DNA of 64,000 nt, taken from contig NC_015945.1 of the NCBI RefSeq assembly GCF_000224085.1, forward strand, positions 3,402,501 through 3,466,500. Direction: 5' to 3'. The DNA comes from Allomuricauda ruestringensis DSM 13258. Its GTDB lineage: Bacteria > Bacteroidota > Bacteroidia > Flavobacteriales > Flavobacteriaceae. Positions 49,899 to 57,426 of this stretch are shown here, piece after piece. The notes under the pieces are model-generated. The model saw only the letters and a program-made list of their open reading frames with translations. It had not been told where the DNA came from and made no database searches. Position 1 is the first letter of the stretch. Every line of letters begins with the position of its first letter. A program made the translations under genes and the position numbers.

Positions 49899-52070
49899 TT
49901 ACTTCTTCGCCTCCACCAATTCCAATTGATCCACGCTAACGTTGGTGGTAAACATACCGTAATTCACCACGGCCTTGCCTTTCTCCAAAGTGTCAATGCT
50001 GCCTACGGCCTTACCGTCCATTAAGCGGACGCGATCGCCTACCTTAAAAACAGGGCGCGGCTTGTTCTTTTCTGCCTGAATTTCTTTTTTCTTCTGGACT
50101 TTTTTCTCAACCCGAACTTTCTTGATCTTTTGCTCCAGTTCTTGGGCCACTTGTTTTTTCTCCTGTTGCTTGGCCTTCGCCTTTTTGGCCGTGGTTTTTT
50201 TGCGCTTGCTGTTCTCGGTTTCCACAATACGAAGCATCTCAGAAATTAGCGGCCGTTTTTTTTTGTCGATAAAGTATTTCTCAGCTGCGGTGTTCACTTT
50301 GTTGCCGAGTTGGATCATACGCTGGTTGTGGTCGTACATTTCTTGGTAACTCTCCAACTTGGACTTGATCTTGGAGTTGAGCTGTTCCAATCGTTCCGAT
50401 TCTTCACGGGCCTTGGACTCCTCTTCTTTGAGTTTGGAGCCAGTTTCCACCATTTTGCTGCGCTCTTTTTGTAGCTTGGCAATAGTGGCATCAAAGCGGA
50501 CCTTTCCGCGTTCAATTTTCTTCTTTGCTTTATTGATCAAGGAGTAGGGGATGCCGTTCTTTTGGGCCACCTCAAACGTAAAGGAGCTTCCCGCTTCGCC
50601 CAGCACCAATTGAAAGGTGGGCTCCAAGGTTTTAGAGTTGAACAGCATATTGGCGTTGGTGGTGTGTGGCAGTTCGTTGGCCAAAGCCTTCAAATTGGCA
50701 TAGTGTGTAGTGATCACTCCATAAGCTTCGCGCTCGTAGAACACCTCCAAAAAAGCTTCCGCCAAAGCACCGCCCAATTCGGGGTCACTGCCTGTACCAA
50801 ATTCATCAATTAAGAACAAGGTTTTGTCGTTGCACTTTCTTAAAAATTGGTTCATGTTTTTGAGTCGATAACTGTATGTGCTCAAATGATTTTCAATGGA
50901 TTGATTATCCCCAATATCCGTTAGAATCTTATCAAAAAAGCAAACGGAACTACGTTCGTGCACGGGAATCAACATTCCGCTTTGAAGCATTACTTGAAGC
51001 AGTCCAATTGTTTTTAATGTGATACTTTTTCCCCCTGCGTTAGGCCCAGAAATCACAATAATTCGGTTCTCTTGGTGTAGTTTTATCGTCTGCGGCCAGG
51101 TTTTCTCGTTCTTTCGTTTGTTGGAAAGATAAAGTAGCGGATGGTAGGCATCTCGAAGATATAGTTCCCGCTCCTCATTGATTTCTGGCAATAAACCGTT
51201 CATCTCGCTCGCGTACCTTGCTTTGGCAGCGGTAATATCTGTATTGGAAAGATGTTTTTGATATTCCTGTAACAACTCCAAATAAGGTCGAATCTCGTCG
51301 GTGAGCTTGTTCAGGATGCGCTGGATTTCTTCTTTCTCCTCAAACTCAAGATTATTGAGCTCTCTGGTGTAGGAAAGCGTGGCCTCTGGCACAATATACA
51401 CGATGCTTCCTGTTTTGGAAGTGCCCATCACCGTGCCCTTCACTTTTTTGCGGTGCATGGCCTTTACGGCCAATACCCTACGGTTTTCCACAACAGATTC
51501 ACGGATTTCATCCAAAAAATCCGAGGATTGATAACGCCCAAGGGCCGTACTGAAACTTTGGTTGATTTTACTGCGCACTTCATTGATTTTGCTTCGAATG
51601 TAGCGTAACTCATCCGAGGCGGAATCTTTGATTTCCCCAAACTTGTCGATAACATCATCAATTGCATCCGGAATTTCAGGATGCAATTCCAGGGCATTCA
51701 CTTTATCAAAAAGCAACGGATAGTATTCCTTGAACTTTTTAAAGAATTTTTGATGGATGGCGACAGTCTTGCAGATGCCACCAATCTTTCGAAAACCAGA
51801 AATCTCCAAAGTGCTATTGTCAATCTTGAGCAGCCCCAATTCGCTGTTGATATGGTCGAAACCATGATTGGGAATGCGGTTGTCGTTGGAAAAAGACGCC
51901 AAATACTCCGAAGTCTGCCCTAAAATAGCCATCAATTCCTCTTTATCTTGGAACGGTTTTATGGCCAGGGCCTCCTCTTTGCCCAATTCGGTATTGCATC
52001 GTGCAGCGATTTGGGTCAATACCGTTGGAAATTCGAGATCCTGAAGTGTTTTGGGGTGAATGTTTTGCAT
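49899..52070 (-). CDS. mutS2: endonuclease/recombination suppressor MutS2
   Basis: Member of the MutS family that lacks mismatch-recognition domains and is linked to suppression of recombination and to ribosome rescue; 723 residues. The N-terminal helical region is followed by the core ATPase: Walker A ISGPNAGGKSITLKTIG (about 339-355), Walker B DEFGTGSDPELGGALAEAF (about 421-439) and TTHYANLKAL (about 453-462). A long charged coiled coil follows, with a basic stretch at about 625-690 and a short C-terminal part. The usual Smr nuclease domain appears absent or strongly shortened: after the basic region only about 40 residues (FKVGDRVRLMDGKAVGSIDTL) remain. It is the downstream neighbour of the small ORF at 52194. 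Confidence 0.9.
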   Translation of the reverse strand: MQNIHPKTLQDLEFPTVLTQIAARCNTELGKEEALAIKPFQDKEELMAILGQTSEYLASFSNDNRIPNHGFDHINSELGLLKIDNSTLEISGFRKIGGICKTVAIHQKFFKKFKEYYPLLFDKVNALELHPEIPDAIDDVIDKFGEIKDSASDELRYIRSKINEVRSKINQSFSTALGRYQSSDFLDEIRESVVENRRVLAVKAMHRKKVKGTVMGTSKTGSIVYIVPEATLSYTRELNNLEFEEKEEIQRILNKLTDEIRPYLELLQEYQKHLSNTDITAAKARYASEMNGLLPEINEERELYLRDAYHPLLYLSNKRKNEKTWPQTIKLHQENRIIVISGPNAGGKSITLKTIGLLQVMLQSGMLIPVHERSSVCFFDKILTDIGDNQSIENHLSTYSYRLKNMNQFLRKCNDKTLFLIDEFGTGSDPELGGALAEAFLEVFYEREAYGVITTHYANLKALANELPHTTNANMLFNSKTLEPTFQLVLGEAGSSFTFEVAQKNGIPYSLINKAKKKIERGKVRFDATIAKLQKERSKMVETGSKLKEEESKAREESERLEQLNSKIKSKLESYQEMYDHNQRMIQLGNKVNTAAEKYFIDKKKRPLISEMLRIVETENSKRKKTTAKKAKAKQQEKKQVAQELEQKIKKVRVEKKVQKKKEIQAEKNKPRPVFKVGDRVRLMDGKAVGSIDTLEKGKAVVNYGMFTTNVSVDQLELVEAKK

Positions 52071-52150
52071 CTTTTTCTACTAGCAGCGCAAATATAGGAT
52101 TTTGAAGGGTTTTTGGAGGTGGGTATCTGGTAAAAACAATTCGCATTGCG

Positions 52151-52158
52151 TACTTTTG
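52151..52158 (+). promoter_or_regulatory. candidate -7 promoter element before the 27-residue micro-ORF and ung
   Basis: TACTTTTG matches TAnnTTTG, 35 bp before the ATG at 52194. Confidence 0.35.
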
Positions 52159-52193
52159 AATCGCACCGATTCATTGCATTAAATAGTACTTAA

Positions 52194-52277
52194 ATGAGGA
52201 GCGACAATATCGTGATTTACATTATAGCAGGCATAATTTTGCTTCATTTTGTTGTGGGCATAGGGTATTTAATCTAA
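52194..52277 (+). CDS. 27-residue single-helix membrane micro-protein
   Basis: Reads MRSDNIVIYIIAGIILLHFV then VGIGYLI: almost the whole peptide is one membrane helix with a conserved-looking HFV(V/A)G(I/F) segment. I recall very similar short ORFs in many Flavobacteriaceae (a form with FVxGFVWLI is familiar), which makes translation likely. It ends 30 bp before ung, probably cotranscribed. Function unknown. Confidence 0.5.
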   Translation: MRSDNIVIYIIAGIILLHFVVGIGYLI

Positions 52278-52307
52278 AAATTGACTAAAAAGAAGTAAAG
52301 TCATCAC

Positions 52308-52973
52308 ATGGACGTTAATATTGAAAATAGCTGGAAAGCACAATTGAACAATGAATTTAAAAAAACCTATTTCCAAGAATTGGCAATATTTGTGAAGCAG
52401 GAATATAAACAGAATACCTGTTACCCAAAGGGTAAGGATATTTTTTCTGCATTTGATCATTGTCCATTCCAAGAAACCAAAGTGGTCATCATTGGTCAAG
52501 ACCCCTACCATGGGCCGAACCAAGCGAATGGGTTGTGCTTTTCCGTAAAAGATGGTATTCCGCATCCGCCATCCTTGGTCAATATTTTCAAAGAGATCAA
52601 AACCGATGTTGAAAAGCCGTATCCCAAAAGCGGTAATCTGGAGTGTTGGGCGGATCAAGGGGTTCTTTTGTTGAATGCCACGCTGACAGTTCGTGCACAT
52701 CAGGCAGGGAGTCATCAGAAAAAAGGGTGGGAGCAATTTACCGATGCGGTGATCAAAACGGTTTCCAGTGAACTGGAAGGTGTTGTTTTTCTGCTTTGGG
52801 GCGGATTCGCCAAGAAAAAATCATCCTTGATCGATAAAAGCAAACACCATATTTTAACATCGGGGCATCCTTCTCCTTTGAGTGCCAATCGCGGATTGTG
52901 GTTTGGCAATCAACATTTTAGTAAAACCAACGGTTTGCTCGCCCAAATGGGTAAAGAACCGATTGATTGGTGA
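52308..52973 (+). CDS. ung: uracil-DNA glycosylase
   Basis: Excises uracil from DNA at the start of base-excision repair. 221 residues, family 1. The catalytic-water motif GQDPYHGPNQANGLCFSV (about 64-81) with Asp in QDPYH, the PPSLVNIFKE, and HPSPLSANRG with the active-site His (about 187-196) are all present. Standard length. Confidence 0.97.
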   Translation: MDVNIENSWKAQLNNEFKKTYFQELAIFVKQEYKQNTCYPKGKDIFSAFDHCPFQETKVVIIGQDPYHGPNQANGLCFSVKDGIPHPPSLVNIFKEIKTDVEKPYPKSGNLECWADQGVLLLNATLTVRAHQAGSHQKKGWEQFTDAVIKTVSSELEGVVFLLWGGFAKKKSSLIDKSKHHILTSGHPSPLSANRGLWFGNQHFSKTNGLLAQMGKEPIDW

Positions 52974-52983
52974 AAATGTCGGG

Positions 52984-53832
52984 TTATTTCCAAAGGAATT
53001 TTGAAGCGTCTTTGACTTCCTCAATCAAATTAAGGTCATATAGCCTGGATTGCACCTCATTCATGGTTTCTTCAGAAAGTTGCTCTTGTCCCCATGTGGT
53101 TTTGGATAACCATTCTTGGGTATCCTCCAGCTTTTGTTCGTATCGGTTGGATAGTGTCCTGTCAATACTCGGAATTTGTTTAAATTCCGAGGTGTAGGTA
53201 TTAATCACTTCCAAAATATGGCGCAACACACCTGCGTTTTCTTTTAAAAATGCATCCGAAGCGGCCATAACAAAACAAGGCCATGGAGTAGGGCAGTCGC
53301 CCACTCGTTTAAAGGTTCCGTTGTCTACAAGGGGTTTGGTGGTAAAGTGTTCCCACATAAAATAGGCGTTGGAGCCGTTTGTGAGATTTTCTACGGCGCC
53401 ATCAAGGTTGTTCACGATTTCAAATTCGAGGTTTTTGGTATCCCATCCTTGGTTTTGTGCGTTGATGTAGGCCATTAAATGACTCCCACTGCCCATACGG
53501 CTGATGGCAATCTTGTCATCCTTTAATGAGGTGATGGATTGTCGGTCGCTGTTTGCGTCTACATGGATTCCCCAGAGCAGGGGAGAAGAGACATATTCCT
53601 GAACAATTTTACTTGGATTGCCCTGTGAGATGCTTTTTATGATACCCTCGGTGAGAATGATGCCCATGTCCGCTTCACCATCTTGAAGCATTTGGGTCAT
53701 TTTTCCCGTTCCTTCGGGAATGTCAGTCCATTCCAATTGAATACCCCGGTCTTCAAATGCGTTATCTTCCATAGCGAGGTGCCAGGGCAGATTAAAATGT
53801 TCGGGGACCCCAATAATTTTTACGGTTTTCAT
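52984..53832 (-). CDS. solute-binding-protein-like cytoplasmic protein (type 2 periplasmic fold)
   Basis: 282 residues with the two-domain fold of ABC solute-binding proteins of the nitrate/thiamine/sulfonate type: MKTVKIIGVPEHFNLPWHLAMEDNAFEDRGIQLEW (parts KIIGVPEHFNLPWHLAM, EDRGIQLEW), TGKMTQMLQDGEADMGIILTEG, and a C-terminal VMAASDAFLKENAGVLRHIL helix block. There is no signal peptide and no permease or ATPase gene next to it, so it is either exported from a different start, or works in the cytoplasm, for instance in cofactor or pyrimidine synthesis. I cannot decide between these. Confidence 0.75.
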   Translation of the reverse strand: MKTVKIIGVPEHFNLPWHLAMEDNAFEDRGIQLEWTDIPEGTGKMTQMLQDGEADMGIILTEGIIKSISQGNPSKIVQEYVSSPLLWGIHVDANSDRQSITSLKDDKIAISRMGSGSHLMAYINAQNQGWDTKNLEFEIVNNLDGAVENLTNGSNAYFMWEHFTTKPLVDNGTFKRVGDCPTPWPCFVMAASDAFLKENAGVLRHILEVINTYTSEFKQIPSIDRTLSNRYEQKLEDTQEWLSKTTWGQEQLSEETMNEVQSRLYDLNLIEEVKDASKFLWK

Positions 53833-53903
53833 GCGTCTTTTTTTCTTTGGAGTTTAAAATTATGATTCCGTTCGGTATCTTTCAAAAAAATCAGAATGGA
53901 AAA

Positions 53904-54791
53904 TTATACCAAATGACTTTCGGCAATATGTTCCAAGGTATATTGAATCAATTCATCGATGGCTTTATGGCCTTGCTTGGAGAACTCTCCCGTAGCCCTG
54001 TTGGCCAATATTGCATTGAGGGAAACGGCTCGGTGTCCATGTAGTTTTGCAATACCGTATATGGCTGCTGTTTCCATTTCTAGATTGGTTATCCTCAAAT
54101 CCCCATAAGAAAAACCAGCTAATTTCTCATTAAAGTCCCTAATAACGGGAGCTAAACGCAACGACCTGCCTTGTGGAGCGTAAAAACCTGAATTTGTACC
54201 AGTTACACCTAATCGTATACGATTTGAGACAAAAACATCACCTAGCTCTTTGTTAAAATCAACCACATAGGGGTGAATATTGTACTTACCCCAATTTAAG
54301 TAGGCCGCAAGGGCTTGTTCCATCTCTTTGTTTTTGATGTGCCCGCAATCATAGAAATGCAAAAGGTTGTCAAAGCCAATACCAGCGGCACTAATCAAAA
54401 ATGAATCAACGGGGATATCCGATTGTAAAGAGCCTGATGTACCGACCCGTATAAAATTGAGCTGTTTTTTTTTGGTGTTTATCTGTCGAGATTGAAAATC
54501 TATGTTTGCCAAGGCATCCAATTCATTAAAAACAATGTCAATATTGTCCGTTCCGATGCCAGTTGAGACAACAGAAATGCGTTTACCTGAATAATACCCG
54601 GTATGGGTGACAAACTCTCGTTTGCTTTTCTTTATTTCAATGGAGTCAAAGTATTTGGACACTTCGCGCACCCGTTCTGGGTCACCAACCGTGATAATGG
54701 TGGTGGCAATGTCATCTGGAAGAAGATTTAGATGGTAAATGCTCCCATCAGGATTCAGAATAAGTTCTGAACTTCCCAGCGATGAGCCCAT
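53904..54791 (-). CDS. nucleoside phosphorylase-like protein (PNP/UDP superfamily)
   Basis: 295 residues. The core TIITVGDPERVREVSKYFDSIEIKK (about 30-54, part TIITVGDPERVREVSKYF), ISVVSTGIGTDNIDIVFNEL, FIRVGTSGSLQSDIPVDSFLI and the purine/substrate loop NLEMETAAIYGIAKLHGHRAVSLNAI (parts NLEMETAAIYGIA, HGHRAVSLNAI; Glu of MExE) match family 1 nucleoside phosphorylases (uridine or purine type). An N-terminal extension of about 25 residues is unusual. The exact base specificity cannot be assigned. It shares the strand with the DUF1835 gene upstream (3 bp gap). Confidence 0.88.
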   Translation of the reverse strand: MGSSLGSSELILNPDGSIYHLNLLPDDIATTIITVGDPERVREVSKYFDSIEIKKSKREFVTHTGYYSGKRISVVSTGIGTDNIDIVFNELDALANIDFQSRQINTKKKQLNFIRVGTSGSLQSDIPVDSFLISAAGIGFDNLLHFYDCGHIKNKEMEQALAAYLNWGKYNIHPYVVDFNKELGDVFVSNRIRLGVTGTNSGFYAPQGRSLRLAPVIRDFNEKLAGFSYGDLRITNLEMETAAIYGIAKLHGHRAVSLNAILANRATGEFSKQGHKAIDELIQYTLEHIAESHLV

Positions 54792-54794
54792 TTT

Positions 54795-55727
54795 TTATAA
54801 TTTGAGGATTCGGTCCGTATCGGCGTTGTACAAGAAGTTATACTTTAAAGAACCGCCCAGATACATTTGATTATCACGCAGTTCCGAATAATAATTTGCT
54901 TCTTGTTTCAATACATGCATTCCCTTTTTGGTCAATTTAACAGGGTTAAACGAACTAAAAAGCGGTTTTAAGGAAGAAATCATGCGTTCGTATTGCGTGT
55001 CTCCAAAACCGTAATACCCTTGGTTGGTCAATAAATTATCCAAAAGTTCTTTTTTGGACTTAGGCTTATATTGTTTGGCCACTTCCAAAATATGGTTTTC
55101 TAAATCATTAAGCCCATTTTTAATGGTCGGAAAGCGTTTTAGGTGGGTTTTCAGTGCATCCGATAGATATTCAAACTGAAAATCATTGTTGGCAATCTGG
55201 TTTTCCAAGCGAATAGGGTTATCGCTACAGTACAGTTGCCAAATATAATCCGCGTACTCTATATCGTCTTGCGAAAGAACTTTCCTATTGTCGTAAAGTT
55301 CAAGTAACTTCTCATCACCGAGTTCATTTAAACCATAAAGTTTGCTGGAACCTTCCACTTTGCCACTACAGACCAAAGAGATTTCTGCATGCCTTCTGTG
55401 TGTTTTTAGCCAACTAAGAACGGCCAGCATGTTAATTTGGCAAAAGAGGTCATATTCAAACCACAGTACAATATGGTCTTGCTGCTTATGGTTGCAGAGT
55501 GACCGATATTCCTTTAGGGTTTTTTCTATGAACCAAGATTTGGAGACTTTGTAATTTTTGTTCAGGAACTCGAACCTTGTTTTCCAAAAAGATTCGCTCC
55601 CCACGGAGGAAAGGGTTTTGCCTTCACAAAGCATTTCCCTCCATGTAATTACATCTCCTTTTAATTGCAAAGATTGTAATCTGGACGTGAAACTGTCCCC
55701 GTTGGTTATATGCAACAGTGATTTCAT
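54795..55727 (-). CDS. DUF1835 domain protein
   Basis: 310 residues. The N-terminal half (about 1-125) with SLLHITNGDSFTSRLQSL and the HIVLWFEYDLFCQINMLAVLSWL block matches DUF1835, a family found in many bacteria; the conserved WFEhDLFCQxNL is the family signature. The C-terminal half (about 130-310, with the DUF3658-like ending) has a helical basic composition. No catalytic role is known to me. It is the first gene of the minus-strand pair with the nucleoside phosphorylase. Confidence 0.85.
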   Translation of the reverse strand: MKSLLHITNGDSFTSRLQSLQLKGDVITWREMLCEGKTLSSVGSESFWKTRFEFLNKNYKVSKSWFIEKTLKEYRSLCNHKQQDHIVLWFEYDLFCQINMLAVLSWLKTHRRHAEISLVCSGKVEGSSKLYGLNELGDEKLLELYDNRKVLSQDDIEYADYIWQLYCSDNPIRLENQIANNDFQFEYLSDALKTHLKRFPTIKNGLNDLENHILEVAKQYKPKSKKELLDNLLTNQGYYGFGDTQYERMISSLKPLFSSFNPVKLTKKGMHVLKQEANYYSELRDNQMYLGGSLKYNFLYNADTDRILKL

Positions 55728-55871
55728 TTTCAGCTCAGTTTTCGTTGGTTAGGAAGAATAAAAGTAAGGTTTAAAGCAAGAACACAAAAATTTTTTCACA
55801 AAACATTGGTATTCTGATCAAGTTTTTAACAAGAATTAAAAAGTAAATTAAATTTTTGCGGATTTATCAAG

Positions 55872-56201
55872 TCATCCGCCGACCCGCTTTACTGAAAAGC
55901 CATTTTCTTTAAGAAAGTCCATAATTTTACCCCGGTAATCCCCTTGTATAATAATGGTTTCGTTCTTAAAACTTCCGCCCACTCCCAATAGCGTTTTTAG
56001 GTCTTTCGTCAATTTTTTAAAATCGCTGTCGGCACCGTTGTACCCTTCAAGAATGGTTACGGGTTTCCCTTTTCTTTTTTCATATTTACAGATAATGGGG
56101 TCGTCTTGCAGCCAATAAGAGGGTTTTTCTTTGTCATTATCGGGTTCTTTCTCTGGTTCGTGGTCTGGAAATAAATTTTTAAGCTGATCTCCTAAATCCA
56201 T
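55872..56201 (-). CDS. SUI1/eIF1-like translation factor (YciH family)
   Basis: 109 residues from the ATG at 56201; a longer ORF reading upstream to 56351 crosses the palindromic repeat and is not used. The acidic N-terminus (PDHEPEKEPDNDKEK) is followed by the SUI1 domain (about 38-109): RKGKPVTILEGYNGADSDFKKLTKDLKTLLGVGGSFKNETIIIQGDYRGKI (parts KGKPVTILEGYNG, LLGVGGSFKNETIIIQGD). Bacterial members resemble eIF1 and may affect start selection in special cases; the physiological role in Bacteroidota is unknown. Repeat 56277-56322 lies upstream. Confidence 0.9.
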   Translation of the reverse strand: MDLGDQLKNLFPDHEPEKEPDNDKEKPSYWLQDDPIICKYEKRKGKPVTILEGYNGADSDFKKLTKDLKTLLGVGGSFKNETIIIQGDYRGKIMDFLKENGFSVKRVGG

Positions 56202-56276
56202 TGTTGTTGTTTTTTGTATATCAGTAATTGTACCAGTGACCTTGAAGGTTGGTGCCGATGCTTTGTTTTTGCCCTC

Positions 56277-56322
56277 TTGAGCGCAGTCGAAAGGCAGACA
56301 AAAACATCTCGACTGCGCTCGA
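56277..56322. repeat. TCGAGCGCAGTCGA palindrome, inverted pair
   Basis: GAGCGCAGTCGA (56279-56290) and TCGACTGCGCTC (56309-56320) form a 12-bp inverted repeat, followed by GATATGACAT. Same family as 41324-41347 and 48018-48043; upstream of the SUI1-like gene. Confidence 0.75.
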
Positions 56323-56365
56323 TATGACATTTGGATTGGCCACTGGTGCAATTGTGTATAATCGA

Positions 56366-57316
56366 TTATTTTTTTATCAATCCCAGTTCTATCAATCTTT
56401 CGTGTAGATATTCTCCTGCGGTAATGTCCTCAAAAGCCTTGGGGTGCTCATCATCAATACAGTTTTCCAAGCAGTTTAACGGCATGTCGCTCACAGGGTG
56501 CATAAAAAAGGGAATGGAATAGCGGGAAGTGCCCCAAAGTTCCTTCGGTGGATTGACTACTTGGTGAATGGTCGATTTCAATTGGTTGTTGGATAGTCTG
56601 GAGAGCATATCGCCAACATTGATCATTAATTGATCGGGTCTTGCAATGGCATCCACCCAGTTTCCTTCGTGGTCTTTCACCTGGAGCCCTTTGCCATGTG
56701 CCCCCATGAGCAAAGTAATCAGGTTGATGTCCCCGTGCGCCGCTGCTCTTACCGCATTTTTGGGTTCTTCTGTTATGGGAGGATAGTGGATGGGTCTTAA
56801 AATGGAGTTGCCGTTTTTTATGTAGTTGTCAAAATAGGTTTCCTCCAGGCCAAGATGCAAAGCCAATGCCCGAAGCACATACTTTGCCGTTTTCTCCAGC
56901 ATTTTATACGTTTCTTTTCCAACATTGTTAAAGTTGGGAAGCTCCTTTACGGTAACATTGTCGGGATATTCAGTTTCCAGTTCGGGATTGTCTTCCACAT
57001 ATTGGCCAAAATGCCAAAATTCCTTCAGGTCGCCTTCTTTTTTGCCTTTAGCATGCTCTTTTCCAAAGGAAGTGTATCCCCTCTGTCCTCCAATGCCTTC
57101 AATTTCATACTTGTTTTTCACATCTTGGGGCAAATTGAAGAACTTTTTTATTTCGGTATAAAGGTTTTCCACCAACTCATCCGATAAAAAATGTCCGCTC
57201 AATGCCACAAAACCGATATCCTCGAAAGCAGCACCTATTTCTTCGACAAATTTTTCTTTTCTTTTTGGGTCACCCGAAACAAAGTCTTTCAGGTCCACAC
57301 TAGGAATAGCACTCAT
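56366..57316 (-). CDS. 2-oxoglutarate/Fe(II)-dependent oxygenase (isopenicillin N synthase-like family)
   Basis: 316 residues of the double-stranded beta-helix oxygenases. The iron ligands His-x-Asp are in AAAHGDINLITLL (about 190-202) and the distal His in QLKSTIHQVVNP (about 245-256), with Arg that binds 2-oxoglutarate in SRYSIPFFMHP (about 267-277). The N-terminal block IPSVDLKDFVSGDPKRKEKFVEEIGAAFEDIGFVAL is typical of the family. The substrate is unknown. It is divergent from the BCKDH E1 gene with 110 bp between, which is a promoter region without clear boxes. Confidence 0.92.
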   Translation of the reverse strand: MSAIPSVDLKDFVSGDPKRKEKFVEEIGAAFEDIGFVALSGHFLSDELVENLYTEIKKFFNLPQDVKNKYEIEGIGGQRGYTSFGKEHAKGKKEGDLKEFWHFGQYVEDNPELETEYPDNVTVKELPNFNNVGKETYKMLEKTAKYVLRALALHLGLEETYFDNYIKNGNSILRPIHYPPITEEPKNAVRAAAHGDINLITLLMGAHGKGLQVKDHEGNWVDAIARPDQLMINVGDMLSRLSNNQLKSTIHQVVNPPKELWGTSRYSIPFFMHPVSDMPLNCLENCIDDEHPKAFEDITAGEYLHERLIELGLIKK

Positions 57317-57426
57317 ATTGTATTCTTTGATATAAAATCAAAAATAAGGAAATAAGATGAAGGTTTTTGAATTTTAAAGCGTTTTGAAAGGCTTTTTACT
57401 ACTTTTAACCGACAGAATTTTATTGT

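Noticed and set aside
50039..50227. Arg/Lys-rich 62-residue ORF in mutS2
   Set aside because: Same-strand frame shift of the lysine-rich coiled coil of mutS2; its composition follows from that.
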